Assembly (NCBI RefSeq): GCF_025143365.1 | Contig: NZ_JALXPE010000032.1 | Coordinates: 1-48,775, forward strand | Reading direction: 5' to 3' | Length of the DNA: 48,775 nt | DNA from: Microbacterium sp. p3-SID336 | GTDB lineage: Bacteria > Actinomycetota > Actinomycetes > Actinomycetales > Microbacteriaceae | Shown here: positions 25,275 to 33,941 of the stretch, one piece after another | How the letters are laid out: each line of letters opens with the position of its first letter | Position numbering within the stretch: position 1 is the first letter of the stretch | Translations under genes and position numbers: made by a program | The notes under the pieces: model-generated | Database searches by the model: none | What the model saw: only the letters and a program-made list of their open reading frames with translations | Told to the model about the DNA's origin: nothing

Positions 25275-26924
25275 ATGCCCGACCTGATCTTCGACGACGT
25301 CTCGATCACGTACCGCACCTCCGGCCGCTCCGGTCGGGACGAGGTCACGGCCGTGCGCAACGTCTCACTCACCCTCCCGGCCGGGCAGACCCTCGGCATC
25401 GCCGGCGAGTCCGGCTCCGGCAAGTCCACCCTCGCGATGAGCGTGCTGCGCCTCCTGCCGCGCAATGCCCGGCTCAGCGGCCGGGTGCTGCTGGGCGACC
25501 AGGACGTGGCGACCCTCTCGTTCGGGCAGCTGCGCGCCGTCCGCTGGGCGCAGACCTCGATCGTGTTCCAGGGCGCCATGCACTCGCTGAACCCGGTGCG
25601 CACGGTCGGCTGGCAGCTGCTGGAGGCTCTGGAGCTGCACGCCTCCGACCGCTGGAAGACCGAGAAGGCCCGCAAGGAGCGGGTGCGCGAGCTGATGGAC
25701 GTCGTGGATCTGCCTCCGCAGAAGAGCGAGGCCTATCCGCACGAGCTCTCGGGCGGTCAGAAGCAGCGCGTCATGATCGCGATGGCGCTCGCGTGCGATC
25801 CCGAGGTCATCATCGCGGATGAGCCGACGACGGCACTCGACGTGATCGTGCAGAAGCAGATCCTCGACATGATCTCCCGACTCGTGGCCGAGCGCGGCAT
25901 CTCGATGCTGATGATCAGCCACGACCTCTCGGTGCTCGCCACGGCGTGCGACCGGATCGCGATCATGCGCGACGGGGAACTCGTGGAGGTCGGGGAGAGC
26001 TACGCGGTGTGCACCGCGCCGGAGCAGGCCTACACCCGCCAGCTCGCCGACGCCTTCCCCACGATCGGCGACCCCGCCTCGCGCATGGCCCCGGTGACCC
26101 GCCACGGCCGGAACGCGGACGACGTGCCGGAGATCACGCACGGCGACGAGGTGCTGCTGGAGGCGCAAGGGCTCAACGTCACGTACCGCTCCGGCGGGCG
26201 CCCCGTGCACGCGGTGCGCGACGTCGACCTGACCGTCCGTCGGGGCGAGATCGTCGCACTCGTCGGGCAGTCCGGATCGGGGAAGTCCACGCTCGCTCGT
26301 GCACTCATGGGGCTGCAACCCGCCGACGCGGGGTCGCAGATCCTCTTCGGCGGCGCACCGATTCCGTCGAAGGGACGCGGCCTCGCGCGATTCCGCTCGC
26401 AGGTGCAGCTCGTGCTGCAGGACCCGTGGGCGGCGCTGAACCCCAAGCACAGCGTGTACGAGTCCGTGGCAGAGGGGCTGCGAGTGCAGCGGTACCCCGG
26501 GGACGAGCGCGAGCGCGTCGCCCAGAGCCTCGCCGATGCGGAGCTCACTCCGCCGGAACGGTACTTCGGCGCGATCCCGCAGGAGCTCAGCGGCGGGCAG
26601 CGGCAGCGCGTCGTGATCGCCGGCGCTCTCGCCGTGCAGCCGCAGCTGCTCATCGCGGACGAACCTGTGGCGTCGCTCGACGCCTCCGTCCGCGGCGAGA
26701 TCCTGGGGCTGCTACTCGACCTGCGGCGAAGGCTCGGCCTGTCGGCGCTCGTCATCACGCACGACCTCGGCCTCGCGTGGAACATCGCCCACACGGTCGC
26801 CGTGATGTACCACGGACAGATCGTGGAGCACGGCCGCACCGAGGATGTGCTGCTGAACCCGCAGCACGAATACACCAGGCACCTGCTGTCGGCCGCACCG
26901 CGCATCGAGGAGAAGACGGCATGA
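25275..26924 (+). CDS. Dipeptide/oligopeptide ABC transporter, fused double ATPase
   Basis: 549 residues with two nucleotide-binding domains. Domain 1: Walker A GESGSGKSTLAM, signature LSGGQKQRVMIA, Walker B IIADEPTTALD. Domain 2: GQSGSGKSTLAR, LSGGQRQRVVIA, LIADEPVASLD. Like the ATPase at 7985 it serves a heterodimeric permease with a single polypeptide. The ends of the two halves carry the Opp/Dpp regulatory patterns (AYTRQLADAFP and EYTRHLLSAAP). It overlaps the S66 peptidase gene by four bases. Confidence 0.95.
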   Translation: MPDLIFDDVSITYRTSGRSGRDEVTAVRNVSLTLPAGQTLGIAGESGSGKSTLAMSVLRLLPRNARLSGRVLLGDQDVATLSFGQLRAVRWAQTSIVFQGAMHSLNPVRTVGWQLLEALELHASDRWKTEKARKERVRELMDVVDLPPQKSEAYPHELSGGQKQRVMIAMALACDPEVIIADEPTTALDVIVQKQILDMISRLVAERGISMLMISHDLSVLATACDRIAIMRDGELVEVGESYAVCTAPEQAYTRQLADAFPTIGDPASRMAPVTRHGRNADDVPEITHGDEVLLEAQGLNVTYRSGGRPVHAVRDVDLTVRRGEIVALVGQSGSGKSTLARALMGLQPADAGSQILFGGAPIPSKGRGLARFRSQVQLVLQDPWAALNPKHSVYESVAEGLRVQRYPGDERERVAQSLADAELTPPERYFGAIPQELSGGQRQRVVIAGALAVQPQLLIADEPVASLDASVRGEILGLLLDLRRRLGLSALVITHDLGLAWNIAHTVAVMYHGQIVEHGRTEDVLLNPQHEYTRHLLSAAPRIEEKTA

Positions 26925-27886
26925 CCACCGCGACCGAGGCGACCGTGTCGCCGTACCTGGACACGGCCCCGCTGCAGCCGGGAGACACCGTGGCGATCGT
27001 GTCGCCCTCCGGGCCCGGGAACGAAGAGAACACGCAGCGCGCCGTCGGCTACTACGAGTCGTGGGGGCTGAACGTCCGGGTGGGCGCGCACGTGCTCACC
27101 CCGCACCCGCGCGCGTCCTACCTCGCGGGACCGGACGACCTCCGCCGTGCCGACCTCGTCGACGCGTGGCTGGACCCCGAGGTCGACGCGGTGATCACGG
27201 CACGCGGCGGGTACGGGGCGCTGCGGCTGCTCGACGGCATCGACTGGTCGGCCATGCGACACGGGGCCCTCCGCCGCGACGGACGGCCGAAGCTCCTCAC
27301 CGGCTCGTCCGACGTGACGGCGCTGCACGAGACCTGGCGGGCGCACCTCGGCGTGGCCACGCTGTTCTGTCCGATGGCGGGCAACAACGTGTTCCGCGAC
27401 TCGGAGCGGGTGCGCGACGACGTGCAGCGGTGGCTGTTCGAGCCCTGGCGCGGACGGGAGCTGATCGGCCCGAAGACCGAGATCATGACCCCCGGTCGCG
27501 CCGAGGGCCGCTTCAGCGGAGGCAACCTCAGCCTGCTCGCGGCCGGGCTCGGCGCCCCCGAGGCAGCCGTGCCCGCGCCGGGCATCCTCTTCCTGGAGGA
27601 CATCACGGAGGAGCCCTACCGACTGGACGGCTTCGTGACCCAGCTGCGGCGGGCGGGCCGTCTCGCGCAGGCCACGGGCGTGGTGCTCGGGTCCTGGCAC
27701 GAGTGCGGCGACCTGGAGCTCGTACATGCTCTGATGCGCGACGAGTTCCAGGACACAGGGGTCCCGGTGCTGTGGGAGCAGGGCTTCGGTCACGACCCGC
27801 ACGCGCTCACCGTCCCCCTCGGCGTCGACGGGGTGCTGGACGCCACGGGCGACGAGCCCCGCCTGACGGTCGGGCTCCCCGCATGA
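26921..27886 (+). CDS. S66 family LD-carboxypeptidase (LdcA/MccF-like)
   Basis: 321 residues. S66 serine peptidases cleave between an L- and a D-residue, as in release of terminal D-Ala from murein tetrapeptide, or cleave related acyl-peptide bonds. The nucleophile is Ser130 in LLTGSSDVTAL. The Glu of the triad is in FLEDITEEPYRLD and the His in FGHDPHALTVPLG. VITARGGYGALRLLDGIDW is a family landmark. Whether it is LdcA-like or MccF-like is not settled. No signal peptide, so it acts on imported peptides. Coupled by overlap to the ATPase and to the next gene. Confidence 0.93.
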   Translation: MTTATEATVSPYLDTAPLQPGDTVAIVSPSGPGNEENTQRAVGYYESWGLNVRVGAHVLTPHPRASYLAGPDDLRRADLVDAWLDPEVDAVITARGGYGALRLLDGIDWSAMRHGALRRDGRPKLLTGSSDVTALHETWRAHLGVATLFCPMAGNNVFRDSERVRDDVQRWLFEPWRGRELIGPKTEIMTPGRAEGRFSGGNLSLLAAGLGAPEAAVPAPGILFLEDITEEPYRLDGFVTQLRRAGRLAQATGVVLGSWHECGDLELVHALMRDEFQDTGVPVLWEQGFGHDPHALTVPLGVDGVLDATGDEPRLTVGLPA

Positions 27887-28716
27887 TCGCGCTGCCGCCC
27901 CTGGACCCCCGTGCGACGTGGTCCGTCCGGATCCTCGATGCCGACACCGGCGAGGTCCTGTCCGAGCACGAGCCGCACACGCAGTGCGAGACGGCGAGCA
28001 TCGGCAAGATCTTCCTGCTGCTCGAGGTCGCCCGCCGCCTGAAGTCCGGCGCGCTCGCCGCCGACGACCGCATCGACATCCCCGACGAGCACAGGGTCGA
28101 GGATTCCGGGCTCCTCTACCGCATGCGCGACCAGCGCGTCACGGTGCACGACGCCGCCCTGCTCGTGGGCGCGGTGAGCGACAATCTCGCCACGAACGCG
28201 CTCATCCACCTGTGCGGGCTCGACGCCGTGCGCGCCGTCGCGCCCGCGCTCGGCTACCGGGACACCGCGCTGCACGACTACATCCGCAACGAGCGCACGC
28301 CCGACCTGCCCTGGACCCCGTCCTACGGCACCGCGGCGGAGCTGTCCGACGTGATGCGGCGGCTCGGCGCCGGCGAGGCCTTCTCCCCTGCGATCAGTGC
28401 GCGCGTGCTGGACTGGCTCGCTGCCGACACGGACACGTCCATGACCGCGGACTCCTTCCTCCTCGACCCGCTCGCCCACGTCGAGGCCGAGTATCAGGGC
28501 ATGGTGCTGCGCCACAAGACGGGCAGCGTGGGGTTCGCGCGCGTCGACGTCGGACTCCTGCGCGGCCCGGCGGCGGCGGTCGCCTATGCAGTGGCGGCGA
28601 ACTGGAAGGGCTCGCCCGTGGACCTGCGGGCGCCCGTGCTCGACGACATGCGCGCCGTCGGGGAGAGCATCCGCGCGCACGTGACGGGGCGCCCGCGCGA
28701 CGCGGAGGACGCATGA
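27883..28716 (+). CDS. Class A beta-lactamase-fold serine hydrolase, copy 1
   Basis: 277 residues, no export signal. Motifs: S39-I-G-K42, S99-D-N101 and K212-T-G214. The omega-loop glutamate motif that deacylates beta-lactams (ExxLN) is not recognisable; that region reads NERTPDLPWTPSYG. A cytoplasmic location and the lack of this Glu argue against antibiotic resistance. A D-peptide hydrolase or esterase role fits the operon better, but is inferred. It is overlapped by S66 upstream and by its own paralogue downstream. Confidence 0.82.
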   Translation: MIALPPLDPRATWSVRILDADTGEVLSEHEPHTQCETASIGKIFLLLEVARRLKSGALAADDRIDIPDEHRVEDSGLLYRMRDQRVTVHDAALLVGAVSDNLATNALIHLCGLDAVRAVAPALGYRDTALHDYIRNERTPDLPWTPSYGTAAELSDVMRRLGAGEAFSPAISARVLDWLAADTDTSMTADSFLLDPLAHVEAEYQGMVLRHKTGSVGFARVDVGLLRGPAAAVAYAVAANWKGSPVDLRAPVLDDMRAVGESIRAHVTGRPRDAEDA

Positions 28717-29525
28717 GCGCGATCGATGTGGAGCTGCCCTCGAGCGACGGCACCGTGTGGTCTGTGCTGGTGCAGGACATCGACTCGGGCGAGGTGCTGT
28801 TGGCGCACGACCCGGAGGCCGTGCAGGACACCGCGAGCGTGGGCAAGATCTTCCTGCTGCACCGGCTGCTCGCCGAGGTCGACGCGGGCACGCGCAGCCT
28901 GGAGGATCGGGTGACGAGGCGCCCCGTGGAGGCCATCGAGGACTCCGGCCTCTGGTACCTGCTGCAGGCCGACGAGCTGTCGCTGTATGACGTCGCGGCG
29001 CTCATCGGGGCGGTCAGCGACAACGCCGCGACGAACACCCTCGGCCGCGTGATCGGCATCCCCGTGGTGCAGGAGCACACCCGAGCGCTCGGCTACACGG
29101 CGTCCGGCCTCGACGACATCGTGCGCTGGCCGATCCCTCCCGGAGCCCCGCGCACGCTCTCGCACGCGAACGCCGCGGAGCTCGTGCGCTTCATGTCACG
29201 GCTGGCCGACGGTGCCGATCTGTCACCCGCCTCTGCCGACACGCTGCGGCGCTGGCTCGGCGCCGGCATGGACCTGTCGATGGTGGCGTCGGCGTTCGAC
29301 CTGGATCCGCTCGCGCACTGGGGTTTCGACCGCGGCGTGTGGCTGCTCAACAAGACCGGGACGATTTCGCGGGTGCGCGCCGACACGGGCATCGTGATGT
29401 CGCCCACGCGGCGCCTCGCCTATGCCGTGCTGGCGAACTGGAACCGCGACGCCGACCGCAGGGGTCCCGCGCTCGCTGCGATGCGGCGCATCGGCGAGGG
29501 TATCCGCGACGCGCTCGCCGACTGA
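28713..29525 (+). CDS. Class A beta-lactamase-fold serine hydrolase, copy 2
   Basis: 270 residues, a clear paralogue of the preceding gene: TASVGKIFLL with S42-V-G-K45, S102-D-N104 and K214-T-G216, and the same DLDPLAHWGFDRGVWLLNKTG layout. It too lacks a signal peptide and the omega-loop Glu. The tandem pair probably arose by duplication and then diverged over most of the sequence. Last gene of the plus arm; its stop is followed by the palindrome at 29533. Confidence 0.82.
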   Translation: MSAIDVELPSSDGTVWSVLVQDIDSGEVLLAHDPEAVQDTASVGKIFLLHRLLAEVDAGTRSLEDRVTRRPVEAIEDSGLWYLLQADELSLYDVAALIGAVSDNAATNTLGRVIGIPVVQEHTRALGYTASGLDDIVRWPIPPGAPRTLSHANAAELVRFMSRLADGADLSPASADTLRRWLGAGMDLSMVASAFDLDPLAHWGFDRGVWLLNKTGTISRVRADTGIVMSPTRRLAYAVLANWNRDADRRGPALAAMRRIGEGIRDALAD

Positions 29526-29532
29526 CGCGGTT

Positions 29533-29611
29533 CACAACTCAGGAGTTCCGTCCGCAGTCGGTGCCGAACCGGCCGCTCCCGGCGCTCGCGGCGCGGTTCT
29601 CCTGAGTTGTG
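29533..29611. terminator. Bidirectional hairpin between convergent genes
   Basis: CACAACTCAGGAG (29533-29545) pairs perfectly with CTCCTGAGTTGTG (29599-29611); the ~53-base GC-rich loop can form further stems. It sits between the stop at 29525 on the plus strand and the P1 peptidase stop at 29621 on the minus strand. No U-tract follows. It could equally be an intergenic palindromic repeat of the species. Confidence 0.6.
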
Positions 29612-29620
29612 CGCAGGAAC

Positions 29621-30670
29621 TCAGACGACCCCGGCGCGCGCGAGCCGTTCCCGCACCCGGTCGACCGGCACCGCATGGGCCGTGCGCCCCTCGGGCCCCA
29701 CGGTGGTCTCCGCAGCGAGCACGGAGTTGATCAGCGCTTCCTCGACCGCGTCCATGGTCGCGGCGAACAGCGGCGACAGGTCGTCGTCGGCCGCGAGACC
29801 GCCCGCCGCAGGGTCGTGCACGGAGAACGCGATGGCGTAGTCCCCGCTGCCCTGGGCGTAGTCGGCCCCTACGCCGCGCATCGCGAACACCGCACGGTTC
29901 GCGACCCGGCCGAGCTGGCGCCCGTCGACCGGGGCATCCGTGGCGACGACGATCATGCACGAGTTGCCGACGGGCTGGGCCGGGTCCGACCCCAACAGCT
30001 CCTCCGCGGGCAGCGGCACCCCCGCGATCCGCAGTGTCCCGCTGAAGTTGGTCTGCACGAGAGCGCCGACCACCGACGACCGCCCGGCGACGTCGACCAG
30101 ACGCGAGGCCGTACCGATACCGCCCTTGTATCCGAGGGCAACGGTTCCGGCGCCGGCACCGACGCACCCCTCGGCCACCGGGCCCGGCGCCGCCGCAGCC
30201 AGTGCCGTCGTCACCTGCTCCTCCTCCACGGCCCGCCGACGGATGTCGGAGAGGAAGCCGTCGTTCGTCTCTCCCACCACCGGATTCAGCGTCGTCGTCC
30301 GCGCGTGCATCGGCGTCGCCAACAGGTGCCCGAGGAGCGCGTCGGCGACGCGGAACACCGACAGCGTCGAGGTCAGCAGGATCGGCGTCTCCACCGCCCC
30401 GAGCTCGCGGAGCTGCGTGGCGCCGACGAGCTTTCCGTAGCCGTTCCCGACGGAGAGGTTGGCGGGCAGGCTGCGGCGCTCGGCGGTGAGGGCGTCGGGC
30501 ACGATCGCCGTCACGCCCGTGTGCAGGCCGTCGCCGTGCAGCGTGGCATGGCCGACCCGCACACCCGGGACGTCGGTGAGGGCGTTCGCCTGGCCGCGCG
30601 CGAAGGCCCCGGACGGGACGCCGAGATCGGCGAGACGAGGACGGGAGGCGGGCGACGACGGCGGTGTCAT
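29621..30670 (-). CDS. P1 family peptidase (DmpA-like L-aminopeptidase / D-esterase)
   Basis: 349 residues. These Ntn-type enzymes self-cleave before a nucleophilic Ser. The expected site is N236-S237 in AQPVGNSCMIVVATDAP, followed by the conserved LGRVANRAVFAMRGVGADYAQGSGDYAIAF block. The N-terminal part carries ALTDVPGVRVGHATL and the GAGAGTVALGYKGGIGTAS loop. P1 enzymes act on N-terminal residues of peptides and on D-amino-acid amides, so it extends the chemistry of the adjacent island, but it is convergent with it and probably regulated separately. ATG at 30670. Confidence 0.93.
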   Translation of the reverse strand: MTPPSSPASRPRLADLGVPSGAFARGQANALTDVPGVRVGHATLHGDGLHTGVTAIVPDALTAERRSLPANLSVGNGYGKLVGATQLRELGAVETPILLTSTLSVFRVADALLGHLLATPMHARTTTLNPVVGETNDGFLSDIRRRAVEEEQVTTALAAAAPGPVAEGCVGAGAGTVALGYKGGIGTASRLVDVAGRSSVVGALVQTNFSGTLRIAGVPLPAEELLGSDPAQPVGNSCMIVVATDAPVDGRQLGRVANRAVFAMRGVGADYAQGSGDYAIAFSVHDPAAGGLAADDDLSPLFAATMDAVEEALINSVLAAETTVGPEGRTAHAVPVDRVRERLARAGVV

Positions 30671-30756
30671 GCCCCGATCCTTCCAGCGGCGGCGGGGCGG
30701 GCCGCAGCGCCGCGCCGGATGCTCCTCCGGGTCGAGCGTCCCGCTTCCCCGCTCGG

Positions 30757-30762
30757 TAGACT
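30757..30762 (+). promoter_or_regulatory. Putative valS -10 box
   Basis: TAGACT, a TANNNT match preceded by CGG, about 66 bases upstream of the valS ATG. No convincing -35. The leader between them has a small hairpin possibility (GGCGGCACC with later GGTGCC-like bases absent), so I claim only the -10. Confidence 0.35.
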
Positions 30763-30827
30763 GGGCGGCACCACCCACACTCAGGCACGCTCACACAGTG
30801 CCGCATACATCGCTCGAGGAGTCCTTC

Positions 30828-33422
30828 ATGTCCGCCATTCCCGACAAGCCCGCACTCGAAGGTCTCGAAGCGAAGTGGGACGCCGCCTGGGCGGAGCAGG
30901 GCACCTACCTGTTCGATCGTCTGCGCGCCGCCGAGCTCGGCCGCGAGGGCGTCTACTCGATCGACACCCCGCCGCCCACGGCCTCCGGGAGCCTGCACAT
31001 CGGCCACGTGTTCTCCTACACGCACACCGACGTCAAGGCGCGGTACGAGCGCATGCGCGGCAAGACCGTGTTCTACCCGATGGGCTGGGACGACAACGGG
31101 CTGCCGACCGAGCGCCGCGTGCAGAACTACTACGGCGTGCGCTGCGACCCGTCGCTCCCCTACGACCCCGACTTCACTCCCCCGTTCGAGGGCGGTGACA
31201 ACAAGTCCAGCCGCGCGGCCGACCAGCAGCCGATCAGTCGCCGCAACTTCATCGAGCTGTGCGAGCGACTGACGGTCGAGGACGAGAAGCAGTTCGAGTC
31301 GCTGTTCCGTCAGCTCGGGCTCAGCGTGGACTGGACGCAGACGTACCGGACGATCTCGGACGACACGATCCGCCAGAGCCAGCTCGCGTTCCTGCGGAAC
31401 CTGGAGCGGGGTGAGGCCTACCAGGCTCTCGCGCCGACGCTGTGGGACATCGACTTCCGCTCCGCCATCGCGCAGGCGGAACTGGAGGACCGCGACCAGC
31501 AGGCGGCATATCACACCATCTCCTTCCCGTTCGCGGACGGCTCCGGCTCGATCCCGATCGACACCACCCGCCCGGAGCTCCTCCCCGCGTGCATCGCGAT
31601 CGTGACGCACCCCGAGGGTCCGCACAAGCACCTGATCGGCACGAAGGTGCGCACGCCGTACTTCGGTGCCGAGATCGAGATCCACGGTCACCACCTCGCC
31701 CAGCCGGACAAGGGCACGGGCGCGGCGATGGTCTGCACCTTCGGTGACGTGACCGACATCATCTGGTGGCGCGAGCTGCGCACCGCGACCGGCGACGACC
31801 TGCCGAACATGACGACGATCGGCCTCGACGGTCGGTTCCTCCCCGAGGCCCCTGCGACGGTCGGCAATGCCGAAGCCCGCGCCTGGTACGCCGACGAGGT
31901 CGCCGGCAAGACCGTGTTCAGCGCGCGCAAGGCGATCGTGGAGAAGCTGCAGGAGACGGGCGACCTGACCGCCGTCGGCAAGCCCTTCCAGCACGCGGTG
32001 AAGTTCTTCGAGAAGGGCGACCGTCCGCTCGAGATCGTGTCCACGCGCCAGTGGTACATCCGCAACGGCGCCCGCGACGGCGAGCTGCGCGACCAGCTGC
32101 TCACCCACGGGCAAGAGCTCGCCTGGCACCCCGACTTCATGCGCGTGCGCTACGAGAACTGGGTGGGCGGCCTCACCGGCGACTGGCTCGTGTCGCGGCA
32201 GCGGTTCTTCGGCGTGCCGATCCCGCTCTGGTACGCGCTCGACGAGGAGGGGAAGCGCGACTACAGCCGCGTGCTGACCCCCGACGCTGATTCCCTGCCG
32301 ATCGACCCCACCACCGACGTGCCCGCCGGCTACACCGAGGACCAGCGCGGTGTGCCGGGTGGCTTCGACGCCGAGGCGGACATCCTCGACACGTGGGCGA
32401 CCTCCTCGCTCACGCCGCAGCTCGCGGGTGGCTGGCAGCGTGACGAGGAGCTGTGGCAGCTCACCGCGCCGTTCGATCTGCGTCCGCAGGGGCAGGACAT
32501 CATCCGCACCTGGCTCTTCTCCACCATGCTCCGCTCCACGCTGGAGGACGGCCGCGTCCCCTGGCGCAATGCCGCGATCTCGGGTTTCATCGTGGACCCC
32601 GACCGCAAGAAGATGTCGAAGTCGAAGGGCAACGTGGTCACCCCGGCCGATGTGCTCGACGCCCACGGCTCGGATGCGGTGCGCTACTGGGCGGCGTCGA
32701 GCCGTCTCGGCATGGATGCGGCGTTCGACCCGCAGAACCCGACGCAGGTGAAGATCGGCCGTCGTCTCGCGATCAAGGTGCTCAACGCGGCGAAGTTCGT
32801 GCTGTCGTTCCCCGTGCCCGCAGGCGCGCAGGTGACGCACGCGCTCGACGCCTCGATGCTCACAGCGCTCGACCAGGTCGTGGCCGAGGCGACCAAGGCG
32901 TTCGACCGTTACGACGCCGCGCGGGCGCTGGAGCTGACGGAGGCGTTCTTCTGGACGTTCTGCGACGACTACCTGGAGCTCGTGAAGGAGCGCGCCTACA
33001 ACCAGAACGACGTCGGTCAGGCGTCGGCGGCCCTCGCCCTGCGCCTGGCGCTGTCCACGCTGCTGCGGCTGCTCGCCCCGGTGCTGTCGTTCGCGACCGA
33101 GGAGGCGTGGTCCTGGTTCGAGGAGGGATCCGTGCACACGGCCTCCTGGCCGCAGCCGCTCGGCATCGAGGGCGACCCGGCCGTGCTGGCCGCCGCGAGC
33201 GAGGCACTGATCGGCATCCGTCGCGCGAAGACCGAGGCGAAGGCCTCGCAGAAGACCCCCGTGTCGCGCGCGGCCATCGCCGCCCCGTCGGCGAAGCTCG
33301 ACGCGCTGCGTGCCGCGGCCGAGGACCTGCGCGCGGTGGGCCGGATCGCCGAGCTCGAGTTCACCGAGGCGGAGGAGTTCGCGGTCACCGCGATCGAGCT
33401 CGCTCCGGTCGAGGCCTCCTGA
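30828..33422 (+). CDS. valS: Valine--tRNA ligase
   Basis: 864 residues; charges tRNA-Val. The HIGH motif is at 57-60 (GSLHIGHVFSYTH) and KMSKS at 595-599 (KKMSKSKGNVV). The block FYPMGWDDNGLPTERRV and the lack of a long C-terminal coiled-coil arm place it in the alternative, archaeal-like ValS group used by many actinobacteria. The editing domain lies between, with DTTRPELLPACIAIVTHP. Ribosome site GAGGAG precedes the ATG. The next small gene begins inside its stop (TGATG). Confidence 0.97.
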   Translation: MSAIPDKPALEGLEAKWDAAWAEQGTYLFDRLRAAELGREGVYSIDTPPPTASGSLHIGHVFSYTHTDVKARYERMRGKTVFYPMGWDDNGLPTERRVQNYYGVRCDPSLPYDPDFTPPFEGGDNKSSRAADQQPISRRNFIELCERLTVEDEKQFESLFRQLGLSVDWTQTYRTISDDTIRQSQLAFLRNLERGEAYQALAPTLWDIDFRSAIAQAELEDRDQQAAYHTISFPFADGSGSIPIDTTRPELLPACIAIVTHPEGPHKHLIGTKVRTPYFGAEIEIHGHHLAQPDKGTGAAMVCTFGDVTDIIWWRELRTATGDDLPNMTTIGLDGRFLPEAPATVGNAEARAWYADEVAGKTVFSARKAIVEKLQETGDLTAVGKPFQHAVKFFEKGDRPLEIVSTRQWYIRNGARDGELRDQLLTHGQELAWHPDFMRVRYENWVGGLTGDWLVSRQRFFGVPIPLWYALDEEGKRDYSRVLTPDADSLPIDPTTDVPAGYTEDQRGVPGGFDAEADILDTWATSSLTPQLAGGWQRDEELWQLTAPFDLRPQGQDIIRTWLFSTMLRSTLEDGRVPWRNAAISGFIVDPDRKKMSKSKGNVVTPADVLDAHGSDAVRYWAASSRLGMDAAFDPQNPTQVKIGRRLAIKVLNAAKFVLSFPVPAGAQVTHALDASMLTALDQVVAEATKAFDRYDAARALELTEAFFWTFCDDYLELVKERAYNQNDVGQASAALALRLALSTLLRLLAPVLSFATEEAWSWFEEGSVHTASWPQPLGIEGDPAVLAAASEALIGIRRAKTEAKASQKTPVSRAAIAAPSAKLDALRAAAEDLRAVGRIAELEFTEAEEFAVTAIELAPVEAS

Positions 33423-33634
33423 TGCAGCTCGGCACCCGCTGGGCCACCGGGTCGGAGCCGCCCGCCTCCGTCCCCGCCGTGTTGCGCCCCGCCATCGCCG
33501 AGGTGGAGGCGAAGGGGCTGACCGGCCACTGGACGCTCACGTGGCTGGAGGGTCGCGCGATCGCCGAGCTCGACGCGGGCTGGGAGGTCGTGCAGACCCC
33601 CTCCGGCGAGGTCGTCGCTCGGCCATTCGACTGA
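33422..33634 (+). CDS. Small conserved-looking protein coupled to valS
   Basis: 70 residues (MQLGTRWATGSEPPASVPA...). Its ATG overlaps the valS TGA as TGATG, so it is translated by re-initiation and is very likely real. It ends in a compact WTLTWLEGRAIAELDAGWEVVQTPSGEVVARPF segment that looks like a small beta-rich domain. No known motif recognised. Function unknown. A strong terminator follows at 33662. Confidence 0.65.
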   Translation: MQLGTRWATGSEPPASVPAVLRPAIAEVEAKGLTGHWTLTWLEGRAIAELDAGWEVVQTPSGEVVARPFD

Positions 33635-33661
33635 CCGCGTCCGCCGGGACTTCCTTCACGC

Positions 33662-33701
33662 CGAGACCCCCTCGTTTCCACGCGGATACGAGGGGGTCTC
33701 G
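33662..33701. terminator. Bidirectional intrinsic-type terminator hairpin
   Basis: CGAGACCCCCTCGT (33662-33675) pairs perfectly with ACGAGGGGGTCTCG (33688-33701) around a 12-base loop. It separates the plus-strand valS unit from the minus-strand ArsR unit and can serve both. The U-tract is poor, as is usual at this GC content. Confidence 0.82.
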
Positions 33702-33722
33702 ACGCGTTCCGGGGTATCGGCC

Positions 33723-33941
33723 TCAGCGGCGGGAAGCGCCCAGTTGCGCCAGGAGGTGGTCGACGGCGTGCGGGTCGTGGCGGCGGGCCTGCTGCTCGCG
33801 CAGGAGGTCGAGGGCGAGTGCGCGACGCTGAGCGCGGCGCTCGACACGGTGCTCGACGAAGGTGGTGAGACGGTCGGCGAGCTGGAGCATCCCCCGCTCG
33901 GTGCGAGTGGGGCTGACGAGGTGCAGCGTCGCGGCGGTCAT
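33723..33941 (-). CDS. Small helical protein coupled to the ArsR-like regulator
   Basis: 72 residues, strongly basic and helical (LADRLTTFVEHRVERRAQRRALALDLLREQQARR), no recognised domain. The ATG at 33941 overlaps the regulator stop by four bases, supporting a real coupled gene. It is last in the tdh-kbl-regulator direction. Role unknown; it could be a partner of the regulator. Confidence 0.6.
   Translation of the reverse strand: MTAATLHLVSPTRTERGMLQLADRLTTFVEHRVERRAQRRALALDLLREQQARRHDPHAVDHLLAQLGASRR

Noticed and set aside
29532..33137. Minus-strand open frame of 1201 codons opposite valS
   Set aside because: Shadow of valS; no family-like segments, and its 3' third is an out-of-frame reading of the P1 peptidase gene.
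33683..33690. GGATACG in the terminator loop after the valS unit
   Set aside because: No right half-site (TCC) follows at the correct distance and it is part of a hairpin arm, so it is not counted with the island operators.
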